From Paraplanobispora siamensis (lineage in GTDB: Bacteria > Actinomycetota > Actinomycetes > Streptosporangiales > Streptosporangiaceae), in assembly GCF_016863175.1 (NCBI RefSeq), contig NZ_BOOJ01000023.1:62001-126000 (forward strand): a stretch of DNA of 64,000 bases, read 5' to 3'. Position 1 is the stretch's first letter; each line of letters begins with the position of its first letter. The notes below the pieces were generated by a model, which was not told where the DNA came from, searched no databases, and was given only the letters and a program-made list of their open reading frames with translations. The position numbers were made by a program, and so were the translations under genes. This document shows positions 1 through 8,580 of the stretch, piece after piece.

Positions 1-299
1 TGGCGCGCAGCCACTCCGGCCGGGGACTGGGCGAGGCGCTGCTCGACTGGGCGGGCCTGCGCGTGCTCGCCGCGGGCCGGCGGTGGCTCCGGCTGGACTG
101 CGCCAAGGACAATCCGGGCCTGCAGGACTACTACCGGCGGCAGCGCTTCACCCACCTGCGTACGGTGGACCTGCCGCACCGCGCCTCGGGAGCCCTGTTC
201 CAGCGGGCGGGAGGCCTCCGCGGCGGCCTCCCCGGAAGCCCCCTGCCGTTCGTCGACCGGCGCGGTACGGCGGTGGAGCCGGTGGTGGAGCATGTCTGA
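1..299 (+). CDS. GNAT-family N-acetyltransferase, C-terminal part
   Basis: The frame is open from the window edge, so the start lies outside. The visible part begins with RSHSGRGLGEALLDWA, which fits the acetyl-CoA pyrophosphate-binding loop (R-x-x-G-x-G/A) and following helix of GNAT enzymes. Further on, LRLDCAKDN and YYRRQRF match the C-terminal strand-helix-strand typical of the fold. The substrate cannot be inferred. The last 35 residues are Gly/Pro/Arg-rich and outside the usual domain. The gene ends 43 bases before cutC on the same strand. Confidence 0.75.
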   Translation, partial: ARSHSGRGLGEALLDWAGLRVLAAGRRWLRLDCAKDNPGLQDYYRRQRFTHLRTVDLPHRASGALFQRAGGLRGGLPGSPLPFVDRRGTAVEPVVEHV

Positions 300-342
300 T
301 CCAGGGCGATCCCAGGACAAAGTCATCGGATAGCCTCGCTTC

Positions 343-1017
343 ATGACCGGATCGCTGCTTGAGGTGATAGCGCTCGACGTGCGTGATGCCGTCGCGGCGG
401 AGGAGGGCGGCGCGGACCGTCTGGAGATCGTCGCCGACATGACGTCCGACGGCCTCACCCCGGCGGTGGAGACGGTCGCGGCGATCTCCAGGGAGTGCAC
501 GCTGCCGCAGATGGTGATGCTGCGCGCCGAGGCCTCGTTCCTGGCCGCCCCCGAGACGCTGGAGGTCCTGCGGCGCGACGCCAAGGCCCTGGCGGAGGCG
601 GGGGCGGCCGGGTTCGTGTTCGGTTTCCTCGACGACGGGGGAGCGGTGGACCTGGCCGCCACCGAGGCGATGATCCACGCGGTCGCCCCGCTGCCCTGGA
701 CGTTCCACCGGGCGGTGGACCACGCGGCCGACGTGCAGGCCGGCTGGCGGGCCGTGCGCCTGCTGCCCAACCTGGCCACCGTGCTCACCGCGGGCGCGCC
801 CGGCGGGGTGGGCGAGGGCCAGGCGGTGCTCAAGACCCGTTGCGAGGCCGGTGACGGGCCCCTGATCCTGGCGGGCGGCGGGCTGCGGCCCGGTCACGTG
901 CCCGCCCTGCTGGAGTACGGCGTGCGCGCCTTCCACGTCGGCAGCGCCGTACGGACCTCGTGGTCCGACCCGGTCGACCCCCTCATGGTCCGCCGGTGGC
1001 GTGACCTGATCGACTGA
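343..1017 (+). CDS. cutC: CutC-family protein (copper homeostasis protein homologue)
   Basis: The 224-residue product is a TIM-barrel protein of the CutC family: it has the EEGGADRLEI signature near residues 18-28, TFHRAVD in the middle and FHVGSAVR near the end, and a length close to the family norm (about 240). CutC was linked to copper tolerance in E. coli, but its biochemical role is not firmly established. The ATG has no Shine-Dalgarno sequence. TAGCCT ends six bases before it, which would suit a leaderless transcript (inferred). The gene stands alone, convergent with the aldolase-like gene downstream. Confidence 0.88.
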   Translation: MTGSLLEVIALDVRDAVAAEEGGADRLEIVADMTSDGLTPAVETVAAISRECTLPQMVMLRAEASFLAAPETLEVLRRDAKALAEAGAAGFVFGFLDDGGAVDLAATEAMIHAVAPLPWTFHRAVDHAADVQAGWRAVRLLPNLATVLTAGAPGGVGEGQAVLKTRCEAGDGPLILAGGGLRPGHVPALLEYGVRAFHVGSAVRTSWSDPVDPLMVRRWRDLID

Positions 1018-1038
1018 CGGCTCCCGGGGAGCCGGCGC

Positions 1039-2214
1039 TCACCCGCCGCCGAGCGCGAGATCCGCGCGGCGCAGCGCCGCGGCCATCGTCTTGACCGTCG
1101 CCGGCTCGTCCATCACCCCGCCGCCCGCCTCGCGCTGCTCCTGCCAGGCCCGCACCCGGTGGGAGAACTCGGCGTAGTGACGCAGGTGGAAGGCGTAGAC
1201 CGCGGCGTAGCGGCTGACGAGGTGCGAGGGGTGCATGTCCCAGCCCTGGTAGAAACCGTGGCGCAGGGAGTGCCCGACCAGCTCGGCGTGGCGCGCCCAC
1301 AGCGCGTGCACGTCGGGTCCGGAGTCGGAGGCGGGGGAGGCGGCCAGCGAGCCGTCCGACAGCTCCACGCCGGTCCCGGCGAAGGCCGTCTGCATGACGT
1401 GCCGGGCGTGGTCGCAGGCGGGGTGGTCCAGCCGCTGTTCGTGCGGCGGGAGCGAGCAGCTCGCGGTGTAGTCGAAGACGCCGAAGTGCGCCGCCGCCAG
1501 CCTGCCGCCGAGCGAGGCGGCCAGACCTGTGCCCAGGAAGCCCAGGGTCTGGGTGGCCTCGACCTGGATCTCGAAGCGGAGCGCGCCCTCGGCCAGTCCC
1601 AGCCCCTTCTCCAGGGCTCCCAGGCAGTCGGCGAACTGGTACAGGTAGTCCTTCATCAGCACCTTGGGGAAGGTGACCGTGAACCCCTCGGGCAGGCCCC
1701 CGGCCCGCTCGGCGACGCCGGTCAGGAACCCGTCCAGCGTCCGCAGGCTCCGGCCGGGGTCGCCGTCGGCGAACGACTTGACCCGCAGCCCCCAGCGGCG
1801 CGGGAGCGTCCCGGCCGCGTGCATGGCGGCGACCGCCTCGGCGGCCCCGGCGGCGTGGCCGTCCTCCTCGGCGGGGCGCACGCCGTACCCGTCCTCGAAG
1901 TCCACCCGCAGGTCCTCGACCGGGTCCCGGCCCAGCTTGGCGGCCACCCTGCGGTGCACCTCGGCGGCCAGGTCGTCCTCCAGCCCGAGGAGCCCGGCCA
2001 GGTCCCCGGGAGCGGCCAGGTGCCGGGCGAACAGGTCGAGCGCCTCACCGCCCCAGCGCGCCACGGTGTCGGCGCCGAACCGGTCGGCCGGCACGTAGAC
2101 GGTGTGCACCGGCTGCCAGGCGGGGGCCGTGGCCGGATAGAGCTCCGACTGCTCCCGATGGGCTCGCTCGAAGCCCGGGATCAGGGTCAGAGGGTCGGAG
2201 AGCGTGACGCGCAT
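1039..2214 (-). CDS. DUF6986 / HpcH-HpaI aldolase-like protein
   Basis: The 391-residue protein resembles the citrate lyase beta / HpcH-HpaI aldolase superfamily branch often labelled DUF6986 and sometimes misnamed phosphoenolpyruvate kinase. Visible segments include VDFEDGYG (acidic metal-binding region), RIKS-like LRVKSF, VTFPKV and RFEIQVE, consistent with a TIM barrel using divalent metal. It probably cleaves or condenses a carboxylated C-C bond, but the substrate is unknown. The ATG is preceded by GAGGAG at good spacing. It is convergent with cutC and separated by about 20 bases. Confidence 0.72.
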   Translation of the reverse strand: MRVTLSDPLTLIPGFERAHREQSELYPATAPAWQPVHTVYVPADRFGADTVARWGGEALDLFARHLAAPGDLAGLLGLEDDLAAEVHRRVAAKLGRDPVEDLRVDFEDGYGVRPAEEDGHAAGAAEAVAAMHAAGTLPRRWGLRVKSFADGDPGRSLRTLDGFLTGVAERAGGLPEGFTVTFPKVLMKDYLYQFADCLGALEKGLGLAEGALRFEIQVEATQTLGFLGTGLAASLGGRLAAAHFGVFDYTASCSLPPHEQRLDHPACDHARHVMQTAFAGTGVELSDGSLAASPASDSGPDVHALWARHAELVGHSLRHGFYQGWDMHPSHLVSRYAAVYAFHLRHYAEFSHRVRAWQEQREAGGGVMDEPATVKTMAAALRRADLALGGG

Positions 2215-2291
2215 GGTGGTGCTCCTCGCGGGCGGACCGGGTCAGAGGCACACTAACGGGTCACCTGCGGTGCCCGTCCCGCACCGGTCCC

Positions 2292-4061
2292 TCAGCGGAC
2301 GTGCGGCGGGAGCGGGATGTCGCGGTGGCGGCGGCGTTCGGTCAGGGCGGTGCCGGAGGTGGCGCAGACCCGGTTGCGGCCCTTGTGCTTGGCCGTGTAC
2401 AGGTTCGCGTCGGCCAGGGCGAGCAGCTCGGCCTGGGTGCTGTGCGGCTGGGAGGCGGTGACGCCGATGCTCACCGTGACGGGCAGGTCCCCGGTCAGCG
2501 ACCGCCAGGAGCGCGCGGCGACGGAGGCGCGCAGATCCTCCAGGCGGACCACGGCCTCGGTGGGGGTCATGCCGGTCAGGACGAGGAGGAACTCCTCGCC
2601 GCCCATCCGCGCGGCGAAGCCGTTGCAGGAGGGCGTCGCGTCGAGCATCTCGGCCACGGCGACCAGCACCTGGTCGCCCACGTCGTGGGAGCAGGTGTCG
2701 TTGATCCGCTTGAAGTGGTCGAGGTCGACGATCGCGACCGTGACCGCGCCGCCGGTCGCGGTGGCCTCGGCGATCAGGGCGGGCAGGTGCTCGTCGACGT
2801 AGCGGCGGTTGCGCAGCCCGGTCAGCGGGTCGCGGCGGGCCTGCTCGCGGAAGAGCTCGGCCTCCTGGCGGGCCTCGGTGGCCTCGAACATCGCCTGCCG
2901 GGTGCGGGCCTGGGCCTCTCGCTGCTGCGAGGCCAGTTCCTTCTCGAAGGCGTGGTAGGCCTTGTAGGCCTCGAAGGCCTTGCGGTAGTCGCCGGTGGCG
3001 GCGTGCAGCTCGGCCTGCTCCTGATGCACCCGCAGGCGGATCCTGAGGTATCCGTGCTCGTCGCACATCGTGCGGCTGAGGTCCAGGCTCTCCTGGGCGT
3101 CCTTCGTCGCGCCCATCAGGCGCTGGGCGACGGCCAGGGTCAGCAGCGCCTCGGGGAGCGCGTCGGCCTGCTTCATCTCCTGGGAGTCGTAGATCTGGAT
3201 GGCCGTCTGCGCGGTCATCACAGCCTCGTCGTATCGGCCGAGCGCGACCTGGACGCGGGCGACGGTGTCCAGCACGGTCGCGTCCAGCTCGAACCTGTGC
3301 GTCGTGCTCAGCGCCAGCATGCGCTCGATGACCGCCCAGGCGAGCTCGGGCTTCTCGGCCTCGTACTCGGCGTAGGCGATGTTGTTGAGCACCGTCACGT
3401 GGCGCTCCACGTCGATGGTGGCGGCCAGCCGCTCGGCCTGCTGGTAGCGCTCGCGGGAGGCCTCCAGGGAGCCGGTCTCGTCGAGGATGTCCGCGAGCTT
3501 CATCAGGTGGTAGACCCGGATGCGGGCGGGGGTGTCCTCGTCGAGGGCCTCCACGGAGGCCACCGTGTGCTCCAGCGCGGAGGCCAGGTCGCCCAGGTCG
3601 CGGTGGACCCGGGCCATCAGCAGGTGACTGCGCGACAGCAGCGGCCGGCAGCCGTGGCTGAGGGCCCACTGGTTGATCTGCCAGACGATCGAGACCACCG
3701 ACGTCAGCTCGCCGCCTCGGACCCGCACGTCGATCTGGATCAGCCGGGCGCGCAGCTCCAGTTCGACCTCGCCGAGCTCCTCGGCGATCCGCTCCAGCTT
3801 TCCCGCGCGGTCGTAGGCGGCCTCGATGTTGTAGCCGCTGGTGCCCTCGAGCCTCTCCAGTTCGAGCCGGAGCTGCTCGACGGTGAGCATGTCGGCGGGC
3901 AGGGTGGACGTGCAGGGCGCGCCGGAGACACCGGAGACGCCGGGCGTGGCGGGCGGGCCAGGGTCGGCCGCGCGGTCGCCGGAAGCCGGGTACGCCGCGT
4001 CGTCCGGGGCGGACGCCCTCGATGCCTGTCCCGGGATCTTGCCTGCCAGAGGTCCATTCAC
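2292..4061 (-). CDS. TPR-domain diguanylate cyclase (GGDEF)
   Basis: The 589-residue protein has an N-terminal and central region of helical TPR-like repeats (roughly residues 60-350), a charged coiled-coil linker (KELASQQREAQARTRQAMFEATEARQ region), then a GGDEF domain from about residue 400. The domain starts with RDPLTGLRNRRY and keeps the active-site loop as GGEEF (about residue 488), which is catalytically competent in characterised enzymes. It therefore probably makes cyclic di-GMP in the cytoplasm, with activity controlled through the TPR part. No membrane segment is visible. GTG start with GGAG five bases upstream. Confidence 0.9.
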   Translation of the reverse strand: MNGPLAGKIPGQASRASAPDDAAYPASGDRAADPGPPATPGVSGVSGAPCTSTLPADMLTVEQLRLELERLEGTSGYNIEAAYDRAGKLERIAEELGEVELELRARLIQIDVRVRGGELTSVVSIVWQINQWALSHGCRPLLSRSHLLMARVHRDLGDLASALEHTVASVEALDEDTPARIRVYHLMKLADILDETGSLEASRERYQQAERLAATIDVERHVTVLNNIAYAEYEAEKPELAWAVIERMLALSTTHRFELDATVLDTVARVQVALGRYDEAVMTAQTAIQIYDSQEMKQADALPEALLTLAVAQRLMGATKDAQESLDLSRTMCDEHGYLRIRLRVHQEQAELHAATGDYRKAFEAYKAYHAFEKELASQQREAQARTRQAMFEATEARQEAELFREQARRDPLTGLRNRRYVDEHLPALIAEATATGGAVTVAIVDLDHFKRINDTCSHDVGDQVLVAVAEMLDATPSCNGFAARMGGEEFLLVLTGMTPTEAVVRLEDLRASVAARSWRSLTGDLPVTVSIGVTASQPHSTQAELLALADANLYTAKHKGRNRVCATSGTALTERRRHRDIPLPPHVR

Positions 4062-4223
4062 GCAGGCTCCATCGGCCTGCCCGCCACACGCATTAGCGGT
4101 TTTCCGAGATAGCCGGAAAAATCACTTACCGTGCCGCGCGGACGGGCCCCGCGCCCCGCGTCACGCGGACCGGCCCCGCGCCCCTCCCCGGGCGGGGGCC
4201 TTCACCCTGCGCGTACGGCCTCC

Positions 4224-5555
4224 TCACCCCTCCGGGGCGGCGCCGTCCCTCCTGCCGGCCACGGCGCCGAGCATGGCGGCCAGGCCCGGCAGCTTCACCC
4301 GCTCGCCCCGGTCCAGGCTCCGGGCCAGCTCCGCCTCGGCGGCCTCGATGGACAGCCACTGCCGGTAGGTCACGGGGGAGACCCCGCGCTCGGCGAGCAG
4401 GGGGACGAGGTCGGCGCGGGCGGCGGGTTCACGGCCGTCCAGGTCGGCCAGGAGGGTGCGGACCGTCTCGGCGGCGTCGGACTTGTTGGTGCCGATCACG
4501 CCCGTCGGGCCGCGCTTGAGCCAGCCCGCCACGTACTCGCGCTCGCGCACCCGCCCGGCCTCGTTGGGCACGGTCATGGTGGTCTCGGAGAAGGGGACGC
4601 CGGGCAGGGGGACGCTCTGGTAGCCCACCGAGCGCAGCACCATGCCGACCGGGAGGGTCTCGAACACCCCGGTGCCGACGACCCGGCCGTCCTGCAGCCG
4701 GGTGCGCTCCAGCCGCAGCGCCTCCACCCGACCGTCGCCGAGGATCTCCACGGGACGCATCCAGAAGCGCACGTCCAGGCGGCGGGGCCGGCCCACGGGG
4801 ATGCGGGCGGCCCAGGCCTGCAGCACCTCCACGTTCCCCCGGACCTGCCGGGGCAGGGCGGACAGCTCCCCGGAGACCGGCGCCTCCTCGGGCCGCACGC
4901 ACACGTCCGCGTTGGTCAGCTCGCCGAGCTCGCGCAGTTCCTTGAGGGTGAACTTGGCGTGCTCCGGCCCGCGGCGGCCGATCATGTGGATGGCCTTCAC
5001 CTGGCTGTCGGCCAGCCGGGCCAGGACCTCCTCGGGCACGTCGGTGGCGCGCAGCTCCTGCGCGGTCTTGGCCAGGACGCGCACCACGTCCACCGCCACG
5101 TTCCCCACGCCGATCACCGCGACCTCGGGGCTGTCGAGGACGAAGCGGTCGGCGGGTACGTCGGGGTGCCCGCAGTACCAGTTGACGAAGTCGGTGGCCG
5201 CCACGCTCCCGGGCAGGTCCTCGCCGGGGATGCCCATCCGCCGGTCGACCATCGCCCCGGTGCAGTAGACGACCGCGTCGTAGCAGGCCAGCAGGTCCTC
5301 GACGCCGACGTCCCGGCCGAACTCGATCCCGCCCAGGAAGCGCACGCCCGGCAGCTCCAGGACCCGGCGGAGGTAACCGGCGATCGACTTGATCGAGGTG
5401 TGGTCGGGGGCCACGCCGTAGCGGACCAGCCCGTAGGGGGTGGGCAGGCGCTCGATCACGTCCACTTCGACGGGAGCGGCGGCCTGTTTCGTCAGTGCTT
5501 CGGCCGTGTAGACCCCGGCGGGCCCGGATCCCACGATCGCGACTCGCAGCGGCAC
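4224..5555 (-). CDS. FAD-dependent ferredoxin/adrenodoxin-type NADP+ reductase
   Basis: The product (443 residues from the GTG at 5555) resembles mycobacterial FprA and adrenodoxin reductase. It has an FAD Rossmann motif GSGPAGVYTAE near the N-terminus, the family block ERLPTPYGLVRYGVAPDH, and a second nucleotide motif GVGNVAVDV for NADPH. It should pass electrons from NADPH to a ferredoxin that feeds an oxygenase or P450. GGAGG four bases before GTG supports this start over the longer frame beginning at 5609. It is the last gene of the minus-strand acyl-ligase/monooxygenase cluster. Confidence 0.9.
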   Translation of the reverse strand: MPLRVAIVGSGPAGVYTAEALTKQAAAPVEVDVIERLPTPYGLVRYGVAPDHTSIKSIAGYLRRVLELPGVRFLGGIEFGRDVGVEDLLACYDAVVYCTGAMVDRRMGIPGEDLPGSVAATDFVNWYCGHPDVPADRFVLDSPEVAVIGVGNVAVDVVRVLAKTAQELRATDVPEEVLARLADSQVKAIHMIGRRGPEHAKFTLKELRELGELTNADVCVRPEEAPVSGELSALPRQVRGNVEVLQAWAARIPVGRPRRLDVRFWMRPVEILGDGRVEALRLERTRLQDGRVVGTGVFETLPVGMVLRSVGYQSVPLPGVPFSETTMTVPNEAGRVREREYVAGWLKRGPTGVIGTNKSDAAETVRTLLADLDGREPAARADLVPLLAERGVSPVTYRQWLSIEAAEAELARSLDRGERVKLPGLAAMLGAVAGRRDGAAPEG

Positions 5556-5586
5556 ATCGCCTCCCTGGCATGTCGCCCTGTAGACG

Positions 5587-6840
5587 TTATGCCCGCGATT
5601 GTGTATCAACCGAACTACGCCCGACCAGACTCAACCGGCCGGCGTGGTCGAGGTAGCCGGTGTCCCCGGTGCGCACGAAGCCGTCCTTGGTGAAGATCCC
5701 GGCGCTCGCCCCGGGGTCGCGGTAGTAACCGTCGGTCACCGCTCCCGACCGCAGCAGCACCTCGCCGATCTCACCCGGCGGCAGCGCCCGCCCGTCGGGG
5801 TCGCGCAGCGCGAGGTTCACCCCGTCGCGCGGCCGGCCCACCGTGTGCTCGGCGTCCTCGGGCGGGTCCTCGGGGCGGGTCCCCAGGCCCAGCCCCGCCT
5901 CGGTGCACAGGTAGCGGTTGCACACCGGCACGCCGAACCGCTCCCGCAGCGTCCGGATCAGCCCGTCGGCCGGCGGGCCGCCGCCGGACAGGACCAGGCG
6001 CAGGTGCGGCAGCTCCACCCGCCCGCCCGGCCGGCTGTTCTCATGGTCCAGCAGCCCCGCCAGCTGCGCCGGGGTGCCCTGCAGCACGCTGAGCCGGTGC
6101 TCGGCCAGGACCCTCAGGGCCGCCGCGGGCTCCCAGCGGAGCAGGACGTGCGCGGTCCTGCCCGTCTGCAGGAAGACCGGCAGCCTCGTCATGAACGTCA
6201 GGTGTCCCAGGGGGCGGGACAGCAGCCGCGCGTCACCGGTGCCCCAGCGCACCCCGGCCCCGTGCGCGCGGACCGCCTCCAGTTGCCGGTTGGAGAACAC
6301 GGCCCCCTTGGGAGCTCCCGAGGAGGTCGCGGTGAACACCACGGCCACCGGGCGCCACGGATCCGGCGGCAGCGGGGGCGGCGGCCGTTCGGCCCGGTGC
6401 AGCCCCCTGAGTCGGCCGATGTCGTACGGCTCGTGCCGGGACGGGTCCTCCTGCGGGGCGCCGTACGGCTCGCCCCGGGCCGGGCGCTCCCCGAGGGGGA
6501 GAGTGAGCACGTCGAGACCGGGAAGCGGGGGGAGCAGCCCGGGGGCGGTGATCACCAGCGCCGGATCGAATCGGCTCAGCGGGACGGGACGGTCCGGGCG
6601 GAGCCCGGCGGTGATCGCTCCGATCTTGGCCGCGGCCAGGTAGCAGATCGGGAACTCCGGCCCGTCGGGGAGCGCGAGCGCCACCAGGTCCCCCATCCGC
6701 ACACCCTGATGGGCGAGGCCGGCGGCGACCCCGTCGGAGAGCCGGTCGAGATCGGCGAAGGACAGGACGAGGGATCCGGAGTCGACCGCCGCGCGCGCCC
6801 CGAACCGGCGCGCGGCCTCCCCGGCGAGCAGTCGCAGCAT
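5587..6840 (-). CDS. AMP-dependent acyl ligase lacking the C-terminal lid domain
   Basis: The 417-residue protein has the large N-terminal domain of ANL adenylating enzymes: the P-loop-like TATSSGAPKGAVF, the substrate-pocket region YLCTEAGLGLG and the late TGDTGYLDHAGRLSLVGR motif. It stops (TAA) 11 residues after the hinge GR, so the roughly 100-residue lid with the catalytic lysine is absent. The next gene begins only 31 bases later, so the lid is not in another frame nearby. It could be a decaying gene, or could adenylate without thioester formation. The start has GGGGAG seven bases upstream. Confidence 0.8.
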   Translation of the reverse strand: MLRLLAGEAARRFGARAAVDSGSLVLSFADLDRLSDGVAAGLAHQGVRMGDLVALALPDGPEFPICYLAAAKIGAITAGLRPDRPVPLSRFDPALVITAPGLLPPLPGLDVLTLPLGERPARGEPYGAPQEDPSRHEPYDIGRLRGLHRAERPPPPLPPDPWRPVAVVFTATSSGAPKGAVFSNRQLEAVRAHGAGVRWGTGDARLLSRPLGHLTFMTRLPVFLQTGRTAHVLLRWEPAAALRVLAEHRLSVLQGTPAQLAGLLDHENSRPGGRVELPHLRLVLSGGGPPADGLIRTLRERFGVPVCNRYLCTEAGLGLGTRPEDPPEDAEHTVGRPRDGVNLALRDPDGRALPPGEIGEVLLRSGAVTDGYYRDPGASAGIFTKDGFVRTGDTGYLDHAGRLSLVGRSSVDTQSRA

Positions 6841-6967
6841 CGCGGGGCTCCCCTGGTGAGAAGGCGCCCATCCAACGTACCCCCGCGATCGCCCCGCCGC
6901 CTCTCTCCCCGGCGCTTGGGTGATCGGCTTTTCCGGGCTCCCGTGATCCGCGCCGTTCCCCCGCCCG

Positions 6968-8557
6968 CTATCCGGAGGTCCGCTCCCGCAGGATCCGCTT
7001 GTCGACCTTGCCGTTGGCGTTCACCGGGAGGGCGTCCACCACGATCACCCGCCGGGGCACCTTGTAGTTGGACATGTTGTCCCGGGCCCAAGCGATGATC
7101 TTGTCGGGGTCGGCGGTGTGGCCGGGGCGGGGCACCACGAACGCCCAGCCCGCCTCGCCCAGCCGCTCGTCCGGCACCCCGACCACCGCCGCCTGGGCCA
7201 GCGAGCCCTCCCGCAGCAGCAGGCCCTCGACCTCGGCGGGGGAGACGTTGAACCCGTTGACGATGAACAGCTCCTTCTTGCGGTCCACGACGGCCAGGTT
7301 CCCGGCGGCGTCGAGGGTGCCGACGTCACCGGTGTGGAGCCAGCCGTCACGGACCACCTCGGCGGTCTTGTCCGGCTCGTCCCAGTAGCCGCGCATGACG
7401 CCGTACCCCCGCATGATGATCTCGCCGCGCTCGCCGGCGGGGACGTCCCCGCCCGCGTCGTCGACGATCCTGACCTCGATGCCCGGCACGGGACGGCCGG
7501 TGCTGGAGGCGATGACCTCGACCGGGTCCTCCGCCCTGGTCATGGAGACGACCGTGCCCTCCATCAGCCCGTAGGCGTTGATCATGCGTTCCAGCCCCAG
7601 CCGGTCCAGCGCCCGGCGGACGAGCTCGGCCGGGACGGAGGCCGCGCCGCAGATCGCCACCCGCAGCGCGTGGCCGGTGGTGTCGACCTCCTCCAGCACG
7701 CGGTGGAACAACGTCGGCGGGCCGGCCAGGATCGTGATCCTCCGCCTCTGCACCAGCTCCGTGAGCAGGTCCGGGCTGAACGCCCTGATCGGCATCATCA
7801 TGGCGCGGCGCAGCACGCAGGCGAGCATCCCGGCGTTGAGCCCGAACCCGTGGGCGAAGGGCGCGATGATCGGATAGCGGTCGCCGGGCCCCAGTGTGAC
7901 GATCTCCGACCAGTCCCAGTAGCCGCGCAGGACCTGGGCGTGATCCAGCATCACGCCCTTGGGCGTGCCGGTCGTCCCGGAGGTGGACATGATCTCGCAC
8001 AGGTCGTCGGGCCGTACGGTCAGCGCCCGCTCCTCGGCCTCCGCCCGGGAGACCCGCGCGCCCACCGAGAGCAGCCCCGACGCCGGCAGGCATCCCGGCC
8101 GCCGCACGTCCTCGGGGACGACCACGTGCCCCAGGGCGGGCAGCCCGGCCACCGGCCGTCCCCGCGCGGGCCCGCCGGCCGCCCCGGCGAGCAGGTCGGC
8201 GAGGACCGTCCCGTCGGGGCCCGCGCCCGTGATCAGCACGCTCGCGGAGGTCTTGCGCAGCAGCTCGACCGCCTCGATGCCCTTGTAACGCGACGACAGC
8301 GGGACCACCACCGCCCCGGCGTCCCAGACGCCGAAGGCCGCCAGGACCCACTGCAGGTCGTTCACGCCCCAGATCGCCACCCGGTCGCCCGCCTCGACGC
8401 CCAGGCCGATCAGCCCCCGGGCGACGGCGCCGGCCCGGGTGCGCAGCTCGGCCAGCGACATCCGGACCTCCCCGTCGGCCACCACGATGTCGGAGGGATG
8501 GCCGGCGGCCTGATCACGCAGCATCCGGGGGATGGTCCCCCAGTCCGGAACGTCCAT
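6968..8557 (-). CDS. FadD3-like acyl-CoA synthetase (ANL superfamily)
   Basis: A full-length 529-residue acyl-CoA ligase. It shows the P-loop STSGTTGTPKGVM, the A5-type motif NAYGLMEGT, TGDVGTLDAAGNLAVVDRKKELFIVNGFNVSPAEVE at the hinge and the catalytic-lysine motif NANGKVDKR at the C-terminus. The overall pattern resembles mycobacterial FadD3, which activates HIP in steroid ring degradation, but substrate identity is inference. ATG at 8557 follows GAAAGG. It lies 23 bases after the PaaK-like gene, so the two are probably co-transcribed. It can supply acyl-CoA to the nearby dehydrogenase. Confidence 0.88.
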   Translation of the reverse strand: MDVPDWGTIPRMLRDQAAGHPSDIVVADGEVRMSLAELRTRAGAVARGLIGLGVEAGDRVAIWGVNDLQWVLAAFGVWDAGAVVVPLSSRYKGIEAVELLRKTSASVLITGAGPDGTVLADLLAGAAGGPARGRPVAGLPALGHVVVPEDVRRPGCLPASGLLSVGARVSRAEAEERALTVRPDDLCEIMSTSGTTGTPKGVMLDHAQVLRGYWDWSEIVTLGPGDRYPIIAPFAHGFGLNAGMLACVLRRAMMMPIRAFSPDLLTELVQRRRITILAGPPTLFHRVLEEVDTTGHALRVAICGAASVPAELVRRALDRLGLERMINAYGLMEGTVVSMTRAEDPVEVIASSTGRPVPGIEVRIVDDAGGDVPAGERGEIIMRGYGVMRGYWDEPDKTAEVVRDGWLHTGDVGTLDAAGNLAVVDRKKELFIVNGFNVSPAEVEGLLLREGSLAQAAVVGVPDERLGEAGWAFVVPRPGHTADPDKIIAWARDNMSNYKVPRRVIVVDALPVNANGKVDKRILRERTSG

Positions 8558-8580
8558 CTCGCGCCTTTCGGAAGGACGGT

